Assembly (NCBI GenBank): GCA_963693365.1
Contig: CAVNZM010000001.1
Location: 12,772,001-12,836,000 of the forward strand
Length of the DNA: 64,000 bases
DNA from: Amoebidium appalachense
Lineage: Eukaryota; Ichthyosporea
Direction: 5' to 3'
The position numbers and the translations under genes are program-made. Numbering within the stretch: the first letter of the stretch is position 1; each line of letters starts with the position of its first letter. Below, one piece after another: positions 23,029 through 42,700 of the stretch. The notes under the pieces were generated by a model. The model searched no databases. It saw nothing but the letters and a program-made list of their open reading frames with translations, and had not been told where the DNA came from.

Positions 23029-24691
23029 ATGTGTCACGGTGTGTGACTCGTCTGGATGGGAAGGTTGACGAAGCCTATGTGTGGTTTAGGTTGATTGGAC
23101 GGCAAAATCAGGCGCCCCCCAGGGGGGGGGGGGGGGGAGGGGGGATGATACACGAACTACATAGAGTCCACATAATAATGCTCACAGAGACTAGACACGA
23201 TGAAATAGCAGCTATGGTTGTCCGGGATTTTTCAGGACCTTTCTCACTGAGCTAGGTTCCAACCTCCTTGCAGGGGCTACTTATTGGATGAATTGAAGCC
23301 TCTGAACTTGAAGTTACACTGTCAGGGTGGCCCCACATCGAATCGAAACACAAGTAATTTCGTTGTTGCACATGCAACGTTCGATAATTCCATCCAAAAT
23401 CGCGAGGCACTCTGAACACCGGTACCAGCACACACATATCTCAGTTTTTATTTCGTTGATACATTTAATTAAGTATGCTTAACGTTTTGGCCTGTTTGTA
23501 TCAGAGATAGCGAGGGTGACTTGCAATTGAGCTGGACAACACAGCTGGCCAGGGTTAGCGAATCTAACCAATGGGTAAAAACAAGTAAACCCCATTTTTT
23601 GCGATACTGTTGCAGGTCATGTCCAGTACCACTCCCGCATATGCATGGCCATGGTTGGGCACAATAGGAATAGCTCACAGAAGCTCCCAGCATCCACATA
23701 ACTACAACATTTGGTTATGAGCCCCATTCCATCTGGCATGGCCAATCGATCGTACTGTATACACCACCCAAATTTCTGTGATAATAAATGGCCATGGGTA
23801 CGGTACTGTATACTGTGATGTACATGTGTTTTTGTGTAACGCCGTGGTGCTTCGGTGCCATTGATACCCATGCAAATATTGCGAGGCTAGCCGCTAACTC
23901 ATAATTACGTTCAGCATTGGTGTTGTATGGGGTATTGCTTTGTGGATCGTGGTGCATGTCTCTGTCCGTTCTTCATAAGCTCTACCGGTCTAGACAATAG
24001 GGGGTGGCCGGAACCGGTTTGTTCTAGAAATAATGCCACGAGAGATCTAGAAGTTCCCGATCGACCGCATATCCCTACTTTTTTTCAGTTGTTTTGTAAA
24101 AACTATGTTGGCGGTCTTTCTGGTGTGTTGGTTTCCATCTGAAAACATGTGTTCGAGTTTTCAAATGTGAGATTTGAATAATTCAGAAAAAAATGCCCGT
24201 CGAGTTGGCTGCGAAGAAGCCTTGTGCTCTGTGGTTGTCCTGCAAAAAAACTTAAAAAAAATTTATCTCCACATATGATGTATATCTGGTACGTTATATC
24301 TCCACATATGATGTATATCTGGTACGTTATATCTCCACATATGAATTGTATGATGTAAGGTGTAACGTTGATTTTTACATGTATATCTTGTTGGGTGCTA
24401 CGGTACTGTTGGCCTTGGCCCAGGTGCCGACAACTCATCACAGCTCACCTAGATACATGTCGTTAATAAACAGCACACCCCCCCCCTGCAATAACAGCAT
24501 ACCGGCGGTGGTAAAATTCTAGCCAGCGGAAGAGCCCATCGACAAGGGTTTATCCAAAGATTATCCTGGGTGGTGGGTGGGGCTTCTGAGAGGCCGGTGG
24601 GGAACTGAAGGGGTGTTGCACCAATAGAGGCATTGCATTTTGCATAGACTCATGGTCCGTGGGTTGGTGGTGCAAGGGCATGAGGGGGGAA

Positions 24692-24723
<32 letters not shown>

Positions 24724-24975
24724 GTAGGCAAGGCTTACCGCAAGGGCATGCATGGGCACACACATGTAGGCCAGTGATTTGCACTTTATGTACACCTGCG
24801 CCAGGCTGGGCCCAGCCGGGGCTGCTATACTACAATGGCACCGTGCGTGTGCATGCATCGGGCATGCGGCGGTGCCTGCCACATGCATTTGGCGTGTGTG
24901 TGCCCATTCCTGTATGTATGTGTGCGCTATTTCGATGTGGGCCGGCATGGGGCCCTAATTAGTCTACGTACACGG
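22287..24975. other. Repeat-rich stretch without a recognised gene
   Basis: It holds a (CA)n tract (22895-23027), a G-run near 23120, a G29 run at 24692-24720 and a 33-bp tandem repeat (ATATCTCCACATATGATGTA...) at about 24287-24350. The frames are short and AT-rich. I see no protein family. Confidence 0.6.
22895..23027. repeat. (CA)n microsatellite
   Basis: An almost uninterrupted CA repeat inside a longer CA/CG-rich region that starts near 22590. Confidence 0.95.
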
Positions 24976-32165
<7,190 letters not shown>

Positions 32166-32308
32166 GTGCGTCGTAGTGTACGTGCAGTTGAGTCAGAGTG
32201 TAAGAGTGACAGCACAGCCGTGTGTGTGCGTGTGTGAGTGTGTGAGTGTGTGTGTGTGTGCGCGCACACACACACACACACACATGGGAGTGAGTGAGTG
32301 TGTGCCTG

Positions 32309-32375
<67 letters not shown>

Positions 32376-32379
32376 ATGG

Positions 32380-32451
<72 letters not shown>

Positions 32452-32454
32452 AAG

Positions 32455-32489
<35 letters not shown>

Positions 32490-34173
32490 TGTGTGTGTGT
32501 GGTGCAGGTGTGCATGCATACGAGTTAGCAAATACCCTCCCGCATACTTCCCTGGCAAGATAGACTATATACAAGCAAACCAAGGGGCACCAGTGCAGTG
32601 GCACTATTCCACAGCCCTGTGCCCACCACCATGCACCATAGTCACAGCATACACTCCAAGAAGTAACACTGTGAGCAAGCAAAGACACGAGGCAAACCCC
32701 AGGCAGTAACCAAGGAGCAAGCACAGAGGCACAGGGCATAAATAGGCAACAGAGCAAAGCCCATGCAACCACAGAGGCAGAGTAGCCCACTTTCACCACC
32801 ACCAAGAACAAGCACACAGAGCACACACCTCTCCTACGCTAAACGGACACATGGAGAGGGAGGAAGAAAGAAGAGCACAACGCAAGGAAGGAGTCGCAAG
32901 ACCAAACAGACAGACAGAGAAGAGAATACAAGAGTAAAAACAATAAGAACCGAGTCTGAGAAGTCGGGTGTTTGTTCCTTGTAACAAATTCGTATTTGAC
33001 CAGGCAGCACACAGGCCCCCACTTGCAGAGACACACACACACACTACTACACACGTAAACCCACAAGCAGGCCCAAGCCCGTGCCCACTAAACCCAGCCA
33101 GGCTGAAGTTACAAGCAGCAGACAGACACGCACCATCCCTTAGGCCGGCCGGGCTCTCCTTGCCCACAGCGCCACCCAGCTTGCCTGCTTGTGCCCTGCG
33201 GCCTACGTGCTCAGTGTGCGGGGAGCTGCCGTCCGCTCAATCCCCGGTGCTTGTGTCTGTGCCTTTGCCCGGCCAGCATTTGCCACACAGTGCCGTTTTT
33301 TATAGGCTTTCGTTTGTATACCTTAGGCCTCACTCTAATCCCGTGTCGAACCAGGAAGGGGCAGTGTAAGCTACGCTCTAAAGCACCTCTTGTGCGAAAA
33401 AAATAAAGGTCCAGGCACTCGGCCACTCGCTTCTGCGTCTAAAACTTCCCGCCTGTGCCTACTTGCCTGCTTGCCCGCACAGGCAGCACTGCCGCAGTGA
33501 CTAAAACCACTAGGTGCGTCAGGCAAGATAGCTCTCCTGTTTTCCGCTTTTCACCTTCGATTCTGCCTCGATACGACCCAGCCCCCCTCCTCTCCTTGAG
33601 TTTATGCACAACTGGAGATCAAACATTGACCAACACAGACGTTTTGCTTTTGCATGAGCGGCCAAGGATTTCTTTAACAAATACCCAAATAAGGCAGGTG
33701 TTTCACTGTGTTTTGAGCCAGATGTGCTAAATATAGACCCAAGTGCTAGCTACAGGCACCTGATTGGTTGTAGGTCATGATGTCTCACTTCTGCTGTGTA
33801 ACCGCTACAAGCCCTGAACGCTCGCACCCTGAGGCAGTCACGGACTTGTGCGAGTAACTTAGCTGTCACACATAGGCCGAGCCTATATGCCGTAAAAAAC
33901 CTGCGCTAGTCAAGCCACAAACATACTGGCACGTAGGTGAGGGTTGTGCTGGGCAGTCACCGGAGCACTATTGAAACAGGCAGGCCCGCAGACGGCATCG
34001 CTCTGGTCAAGCCCTCTGTGGCCACACACACACACGTATTCTTGCACTCTACATAGTGGTTGGTGGTGAAGGGAAAACACAACACTGGTGCTAGCTGGAA
34101 GCGTGTGAAGACCAGAACCAAGCCGCCACGCAGCACAAGGGGGGAGGGGTGGTAGGCAGGCAAGGCTGCAAGG
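32166..34173. other. Divergent spacer between USP7 and ZIP9 genes
   Basis: It contains long (TG)n blocks (32240-32510) and otherwise unique sequence. The two genes are transcribed away from each other, so both promoters, and perhaps a USP7 5' exon near 33130-33200, should lie here. I see no convincing TATA box. Confidence 0.55.
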
Positions 34174-35573
34174 ATGGCGGGGGGCGAGCTGGCCGGGCTG
34201 GTGGGGTTCAGCCTGGCCATGCTGGGTGGATCCTTCTTGGCTGGGTCCCTGCCGCTGTCCATGAACCTGTCAGAGAAGAGCATACAGGTGCGGGGAAGCA
34301 GGAAGGGGAGGAGGGCAGGGCTGGGGCGGGTACTGACAGGGGCAGCAGCTGTGCAACATACTGGGGGCTGGGCTGCTGGTGGGCACTGCCCTGGCGGTAA
34401 TCATACCTGAGGGGGTGCACACACTCTATACCGGTGAGTCAGCAGGCAGCCTGTGTCACTTGCATAGCAACGCGCTATTGCGTTCCTTTTTTTTTTTTTG
34501 CACTCGTCTTTCTTTTTAAGTGGCGAGGTTGGTGACGATGGTGGTGGTGGTGGTGGTGGTGGTGGCAGTGTCACTACCAAGTTCTGAGTGGTTAGGGTTG
34601 CAAGGATGAGGTTAGGGTTGTGGTGGTCGCAGCAGCAGTTGTGGTGGTGGTGGTGGTGGTGGTGATATTGGTGGGTGTGGGGATGTTGTGGGGTGTTTTT
34701 GTTGTTGTGGTAGTGGTGGTTATGGTGATGGTAGGCAGGGTGGGGGGAGGGGGGAGGGGGGAGGGAGGCGATATGGGAATGTGAAGAAGAGATCCCAGAT
34801 CTTCGTGGATCCTGCAGTGTCTGGTGTGTGGGCAGGGAAGGTAGCGTAGCTACTGGCACTGACGGCAGGGGAGGGAAGTGGCGGTGCTGCCGGTGGTTGA
34901 GGCGGCAGCAGAGCACCAGGGGGACAAGGACCACGACCACGACCACGACCACGACCACACGGTGTGATAGCCACAATAAGTGGTCCAGTGGGGTGGGGTG
35001 GGTTGGGGAGGTCGCAGGAAGTGCAGAGTGTTCACGGCTTTTGGGGGCGAGGGGACGGGGAGGGAGGGGCGAGGAAGGGATATAAATAGGTGGTGTGTCC
35101 GTGGGCAAAACTGACGTTGGGGGCAGGGGGGCGGTGGGTCCCCATACCATGGCTACGTGGGGCCGGTGCTGGTGGCAGGGTTTGTGTTCCAGATGCTGGT
35201 GGACAAGGTTTGAACCTCCCCTGGGCGGTGTTAAGGGGTTGCCTGCTGGGGGGCAGGGGACCCACACTTTGGGGCTGCAGGTTGCGTTTGCACACGGCCA
35301 CAACCACGGGGCAGGCAGTGGGGACGGACTCCCGGCTGCAGGGTGGCGGCCGACCAAGCTGGCTGCAGCTACCTTAGGCCTGGTCATCCACTCGGCAGGC
35401 AGGTGTTGTCTTTATTGCTGGTGTGCACGTGCAGGGTGGGGGGTGCTGACGTGGGGCTGCAGCGGACGGGATAGCACTGGGGGCAGCCAGTGCGGCCTCA
35501 AAGAGTGAGCTGGAGGCACTGGTGTTCCTGGCCATCATGCTGCACAAGGTGTGTGTGTGTGTGTGTGTGTGTG

Positions 35574-35625
<52 letters not shown>

Positions 35626-37106
35626 GAGGGGGGGGCCGCTGTCAAGGGAGGGATGGATATAGGTATATTTTGTTTTTATTTGATATTTATTATTTTTTTT
35701 TTGAAGGATAGGGGGGGGGGGGGGAGGGAGGGGGGGGAGAGGGGGAAGGGGCGGGGATTAGCAGCCACACAAGGTGCCCCCCTTTCGTTTCCTTTCTTTT
35801 TTCTTTTTTTTCTTTTCTTTAATTTTCTTTTTCTTTTTTTTTTTTTTTTGTTCCTGTGTGTGTTTGTTTGGGAGGGGACGGGGGGGGGGGGACGGGGGGG
35901 AGGTTGATTAGCTACACAAGGCAAAAAAACAGCAAGGAGGGTGCTGGCTTTTATGCACAAGCTGGCAGGAGTGGGGGGAGGGGGCTCAGATACACAAAGT
36001 GAATAAATGTGTGGAGGAGATTTGGGGGACATAGGGTAGATGTGCAAAAGTAAACGGAACGCGGTGGCATGTGTATGTGTGTTGGTTTTTTTTTTTTTTT
36101 TTTTTTTTTTTTGGGGGGGGGGGGGGAGGGGGGGGGGAGAGGGGGGGAGGTGGGGAGGAGGGGGGGGGCGGGGGGGCTGATTTGGACGTGGACAGGCGCC
36201 AGCAGCGTTCGGGCTGACATCATTCCTCCTTGCCGAGGGTTTGGATAACAAGTAAGTGTGGTGGTTGGATGTGGTGTGTGGTGCCTGTGTGGGGGTGTTT
36301 GTTGTGCAGTTGTGTGGGTCACGGTTTGTGGTGGATTTGCGTGAGTGTTTATGTGGTGCATTTGTGTGCTTATTTGTGGTGCATTTGTGTGGGCCACGGT
36401 TTGTGGTGCATTTGCGTGAGTGTTTGTGGTGCATTTGTGTGGGCCACGGTTTGTGGTTGTATGCCTGTGTGGGGTGCAATTGTGTACGTAGGTGTTTGCG
36501 GGGTGCATTTGCGCCTTTGGTGTTTGTGTGATGCCTTTGTGTGTGGGTGGTGGGGTATCATGGTATCGCACTGGTGTGTGATTTTTCTTCCTTCATAAAT
36601 GTGTTAGCGTGGTGACTAAGGTGCTTTTTGTGCTAAATATAGAGCTTTTCCGGTGTGTGTGTGTGGTGCATGGCGTGTTGTATGCCCTGCTTGTTTGTGT
36701 GCCGTGTTGCAGTGTGCTTGTGTGCTCATGGATTTTTGTCAGGCGGGTGCGGCAGCATCTGCTTGCGTTTGCCCTGGCAGCACCCCTTATGGCGCTAGTG
36801 ACCTATGGCACCATCAGGGCAAATGCCGTCAGCACAGAGGGTGCACCACAGGGCGACTCCCCAGTGACTGGCCTGGTGCGTGTATTGCCGTGGCATGCGC
36901 TGTGTTGCGGGGCGCGCGGGGGGAGGGGGGGAGGGGGGGGGGGGGAAGGGGGGAGGGAGGGAGGGGAGGGCGTGGTTGGAGGGGGTATTGGACTGTGGCA
37001 CGGGCTGTGTGTGTGTGTGTGCACGTTGGAGGGTGAGGGTGGGGTCGGGGTGGCAAGGGGATATTGGGCTCACTCTGTTGGTGTGTGTGTGTGTGTGTGT
37101 GTGGGT

Positions 37107-37148
<42 letters not shown>

Positions 37149-37406
37149 GAAGGAAGGGCATGTGTTTGGACTCAGGTGGCAGTGCAGTGTGTTTGGCAGG
37201 CTGGGCGGTGCACGTGCATGGCGGCTGACTGTGTGCTGCAGGCGCTGCTGTTCAGTGCGGGCACGTTTCTGTACGTGGCCACGGTGCACGTGCTGCCCGA
37301 GGTCACGGCAGCCAGCGACCAGCACAGCCTCAGCCGCAGCCAGCTGGCCGTGCTGGTGGCCGGCACCGCCCTGCCCGTGCTGCTGTCCATGGGCCACCAC
37401 CACTAG
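34174..37406 (+). CDS. SLC39A9: ZIP9-type zinc transporter (SLC39A9 family)
   Basis: A membrane zinc importer of the ZIP family. Exons: 34174-34287, 34340-34433, 34869-34961, 35127-35207, 35281-35398, 35463-35548, 36196-36251, 36743-36875, 37242-37406; about 312 residues. ZIP9 hallmarks: [16 protein letters not shown] (TM1), [13 protein letters not shown] (TM2), a His-rich loop ([10 protein letters not shown]), [16 protein letters not shown] with the metal-binding His and Asp, [15 protein letters not shown], and a C-terminus [19 protein letters not shown]...GHHH. Phases agree everywhere except between exons 2 and 3, where one nucleotide is unaccounted for; a small exon or different acceptor in the loop may be missing. 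The intron at 35399-35462 is only 64 bp and starts with GC. Confidence 0.9.
36324..36455. repeat. Tandem repeat in a ZIP9 intron
   Basis: GGCCACGGTTTGTGGTGCAT plus TTGCGTGAGTGTTT-type units repeat about three times in intron 36252-36742. Confidence 0.75.
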
Positions 37407-37583
37407 TCTTAGAATACGCCACTAGCAGTCTATTGGCAGTCGCAGGCCTGCTGCCACTGCACCCATGCATGTACATGCCACTTTCATGCCATTGAACTGT
37501 AAGAATGCTACGTCATAAAGATATCTTGGCGGCAGCAGGCCTGGTGCCAATGCACAGCACCGTGCACCCCTGGCCGTGCCCGT

Positions 37584-37775
37584 TCATACCGTCACTCCAC
37601 TAGCTGGGGGCATGGGCTTGATGATGGCCGTGGGGTCGTCCTTTTGGGCCCACTGCTCGACACACAGCAGCAGGCACATGCAGTCGTCAAACTCGCTCAT
37701 GTCCCGCTCCTCACGCTGCACCAGCCGCGAGCACACACTGCTGAGGCTGTAGCCCACGTCGTACTCGTAGCCCAC

Positions 37776-37811
<36 letters not shown>

Positions 37812-38553
37812 GGGTGAGTGTGTGTGTGGAAGTGCTGTCGCACACTCTAGACCGCACATGCAGTGCATGCACATGGGGGCATTGCATGTTAGTGTGTCTG
37901 TGGCACACATTCATGTGGCCGTGTTGCATGGGTATATACATTATGTGTATGGTTCATCCCCCCCCCCCCCCCCCCCCCCCCCCCCCGACTGCCAAAACAC
38001 AATGCCTTGACTAAGAATCCGTGTGTATGCATCTGTGTACACATGGCTACGTGTGTAATGCACCCTGCCCCTTGCATGCCCTGCTTACTAGGATCCATGC
38101 CTGCCTGCAACACCCTGCATGCCCATGCCTGCAACACCCCCCCTGCATGCCCACCCCCCACGCACCTGTAGGCCAGGTGCTCGTTCTGCTGCCTGTCCCT
38201 GGACAGGTTCTCAGGCAGATAGTTGAACAGGCCGTCACTGGCCATCAGCAGCAGGCACTTGCCCTCGCTGGGGATGGCCGTGAATGCCACGTCGGGCTCA
38301 CAGCGCAGCACGGGCCTGTCAGGGTTGAGCTTGAACAGCAGGTCCCCCATCGTGGCCCCAAGGTTGACCGCCCGCCCTGCCGGCACCCTGCAGCCAAACA
38401 GTGTCAGTGCCGGCATGCACCCATATTCCCTCCATGCATGGGGGCCACGGACCCAATTGTGTTTGCGGCCTGGTCGGGCAGTGGGCGCACCCTGCAGCGC
38501 CTGAGGAAGTGGTAGTGCTGCTGCGGCACCTGCAGCCCCTGTCAGCTACACAC

Positions 38554-38592
<39 letters not shown>

Positions 38593-38858
38593 CCCGCTAA
38601 CAGGCAGGGACGTACTCTGAAGGTCTTGAGGCGGCCCGTCCTGTCGTCAATGAACTCGCCGCCATTGGCCACAATGTGCTCGACCAGGTCTGGCCGGTGC
38701 AGGCCCTGGTCGTCGCTGGCAAACAGAATGCTCCATCTAAAGCTGCTGGCCGGCCTGGTGGCTATGACCGTGCGCGAGTCCCCCACGTTGCAGTTGACCA
38801 CCCAGCCCCTGTGACAACGTCAGCACGCCACCCGACCGTGTGTGTGTCAGGGAGGGAA

Positions 38859-38892
<34 letters not shown>

Positions 38893-38926
38893 TGTACAGC
38901 TGGATTTGTGTGTGTGTGTGTGTGTG

Positions 38927-38973
<47 letters not shown>

Positions 38974-39155
38974 GGAGGGGTCATCCTATACAGACGTGTG
39001 TTTATGTTGGGGGTGGTGATGGTGGTGGTGTTTTTTCTTTTTCTTTTTTTCTTTCTTTTCTTTTCTTTTGGGGGGGGGAGGGGGATATTGTACAGCTGTG
39101 TGCATGTGCATGTGCATGTGCATGTGTGCGAGTGAGTGGGTCAGTGAGTTGAGCG

Positions 39156-39210
<55 letters not shown>

Positions 39211-39755
39211 CGCATACTTGTACAGCACGTTAACCACCAGGGTGCACCCATCATCCATAGGCCTGTCATCCACATAGGCAGGCACCCTCCTCTCTGGGGT
39301 GCTGATGACCGTGCTGCTGCCCCCAGGGCTCTCGACCATGTGTTCTACAGGCCCTGCCCCCCCACTGCCCGGGGTGTCCCCCAGCATGGACTCGGGCCGG
39401 TGCAGTGGCCTGTCCCGCAGCCGCAGGGGTGTCTGCATGCCCTCACTGGGCGGTGGGCCTGAAGGGGCAGGGGGGCTGGCCTCCTGCTTGGCCTTGAGGG
39501 GGGGCCGGGTCTTCGGTGGCTTGGGGGACTTGGGGGACGGGCTGGACAGGCACATGATCAGCCCACTAACCCCGGCCACCACACACCCACAGCCACACGT
39601 CAAAACACTAATACTAGCCCAGCCAAGCCTGAGCAGCCGCTACAAACCCACCCACCCAGTCCCATCCTTAAAGAAACACGAACGGTGAGGTCCCCCTTTT
39701 TCATCACAAACATCAGATTGCCACACAGCAATTAACGCAGGAAAACAGTGCCACC

Positions 39756-39790
<35 letters not shown>

Positions 39791-42700
39791 ACCACCACCA
39801 CTACAAACAGACACCACCACCACCACAAAAAAAAACATAATAGTTAACCTGTTCACACCGGCAATTTCCCTAGATCGACATCAGTTTTGGGGACCCTGGC
39901 GTTTGCGCTCTTATATCAACATGAAATTGATAAGAACCAGCAAAATAAAGTTGCAGGAATACTAAAAAATATCTGTTCTTTGCGTTTGGCAAAAAAATAA
40001 CTAACTTTACTTCAGTATTTGATACTTTGTATATGGCGTAACTGTCACCGCGCTGTCAAAGGGCCGCTCGACAGCTTAAATTTCGAACCCTGTTAATACA
40101 AACGTCTGATTGGATAAAAAGGGAAATTGGTTAAAATCGACAAATCCGATTGGATGTGCTCAGTCACATCGATGGCAACTTCAAAAACGTTTACAAAGTC
40201 CCTGAGGTCGCTACAGTAGGAAAAGTATATGAAATAATGATATTTTTGCAAAACCCACTTAGAAGAAAATGTAAATAAGACATATACCTGTCGGTGTGTA
40301 CAATTTATTTATTTGGGCTTTTTCTATTGATTTTGAGCTGCGCTAGACTTGTTTCGGTTGTGTCCGCTACGCGGACAAAAAAATCAGTGCCGGCTCGAAC
40401 AGGTTAACAGAAACACGGATAGTGTGCCAATGATGGACCCACACAAACCTAATCCCCTTAGGCAACCACCACACAGTCCCCTTTCCCAACTCCCCCCCCC
40501 CCCCCCCCCCCCCCAACACACACACACACACACAAAACCCACCCACCTGCTTGTGCTAGTGGGCACGTGCACACCCAGGTGTTTCAGCTTGCGCAGCTGT
40601 GCGCGCATCTTCTGGTAGTCGGCCCGTCCCTGCCGGGTGGTGGGCCGGGGGGCATCGGGGGTCAGGCCGCCAGCAAAGACAAAGTCCTGGGCATCCAGGT
40701 CGGCATCCGACAGGCCGTCCACAGGCCCACCGTGTGTGTCCACAGTCTCTGCACCCTCTGCCGGTGCACTGGGTGGGTCTGCAGCCATGGGCCCTGCCTG
40801 CCCGGCCCCCTCAGCCCCCTCTGCCTGTGGCCCTGCCCCCTCCGACTTCTTGGGCCGGCCCCTCTTGCGTGCCGGCCTGTCTGCCTGCGCTGCTGCCGCC
40901 ACAGGCTGCCCCCCAGCATGCTCCTTGGGTGGCCGGCCCCGCAGGCGCTTGGGCTTTGCTGCCGGCTGGCCGTCTGCCGGTGGCTGGTCGGCAAAAGGGG
41001 CAGGCTCAACCTGGGGCTGGGGTTCTGCCTTGACTGGGTGGCTGTCCTGTGCCGGGTGCATGGGTGATGCCTGCTGGTCCCTGGGCCCCGGGCTGGGTGG
41101 GTGCTGGCCCGTATGGTCCGTAGCCGCATTGCCTGGCGCGGGGCTATGGTGGCCATCCTCGGTGATGGGTGGATCTACAGTGGCCTCGTGCTTGACTGCC
41201 ACCGCAGTGGGATCGGGTTGTGGGTTACTCATATCCAGCAGTGGGTTGGGTAGATCGGGCTGTGGATTGGATGGATCGGGCTGTGGATTAGGTAGATCGG
41301 GCTGTGGGTTGGATGGATCGGGCTGTGGATTAGGTAGATCGGGCTGTGGGTTGGATGGATCGGGCTGTGAATTGGGTAGATCGGGCTGTGGATTGGTTGG
41401 ATCGGGCTGTGGATTGGTTGGATCGGGCTGTGGATTGGTTGGATCGGGCTGTGGATTGGGTAGATCGGGCTGTGGATTGGTTGGATCGGGCTGTGGGCTC
41501 TTTGCATCGAGCTGTGGCTCGGGTATATTGTGGTGTGAGCTCTGTGTATCGGGCTGTGGGTTGGGTGGACCTTGGGGTGGTTTCGGCACGTCTTGTGGAT
41601 TGGGTAGATCAGAATGTGGATTTGGTAGATCGTGGTGTGGGGTTTTTGGATCCTCGCGTGAAGTAACCAGATCGGGGTGTGAGTTTTGTGGGTCGGGATG
41701 TGGGCTTTTTTGATCCGGGTGTGGGTCGTGAGGATGGTGGGGGCTCCGATTGGCATGTGGATCGGGCTGCGGGTTTCGCTGATCGGTGCGGGGGCCAATG
41801 GTATTGGGCGGTGGATTGGGCAGCTCAGGTTGGCCACTGGTCGACGTCGAGTCGGGCTGTGTGGTCACTGACTCATTTTGTGCAGCGGCAGTATCCGGGT
41901 GTAACCTGGGTGGCACTTGTGCGCTGGCAAAGTCTGCTTTTGGCTCGGTCGTGCCGTCCACCGATTTGCCTTGTGGGCCGACCGAGGTGGGCTGGGGCTT
42001 AGGCTCCATAGACTGCGGGGTGGCCCCTTGGGGGTGTGCGCTGGGTGCCAATGTGCTACCGTTGACCTGGCCCTGCAGGGGGCTGGCCTGTGGCCCCACC
42101 GCATGCTCACGGTGCCCTCCGTTGCCCCCCTCTGCCTGTGTTGCTACGGTGGTGGTGCCTGCTGGTGATGATGGGGGGCGCACGAGCAATTTGTCACCTG
42201 TCAGGTCCACACCTGCCCCCGTGTATGGGCCCGATGGCCGGCGCTGCAGAGAGGCCCTGCGCTGGGCATAGCAGGGCAGATAGTCCTCGCCCTCAGACCC
42301 GCTGCCATTTAACAGCCCAGCACTTGCCTGGCTGCTGCCGCCCACAGTGGCTGGGGCTGGGGCTGAACGTGTTTGTGGTGTTGGGCCACCCTGCTGGTCC
42401 ACCGGGTCGTCCTGCTGGTAGCGCAAGGAGCGCAGCTCGTCCTTTAACTCCTCCAGGGTGGTGGGCTGGTCCTGCTGCATGTCCTGCATGGCTGCCGTGA
42501 TGCCGGCCAGCAACGCCTCATCCCCCGCCAGCACATCGGCCACACTCAGATCTACACCGCCCTCCTCCGGGCCCTCAGTGCCCCCACTCTCAGCCCCCAA
42601 ACTCGGACGGGCCTTCTTGCGTGGGCGGCCGGTGCTGCGTGGCTGGCGCTTGGGCAGGGTGGCGGGGGAGTGGCTGCATAGGTGGGGATGGGCCTGGGCC

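Noticed and set aside
22590-23030. Possible CRISPR-like or satellite array
   Set aside because: There is no unique-spacer structure; it is a simple CA/CG repeat in a eukaryotic genome.
22491-23255. Long Cys/Val and His/Thr frames in CA/TG repeats, also around 30300-30940 and 60529-62067
   Set aside because: They are translations of dinucleotide repeats, open on both strands, with no domain.
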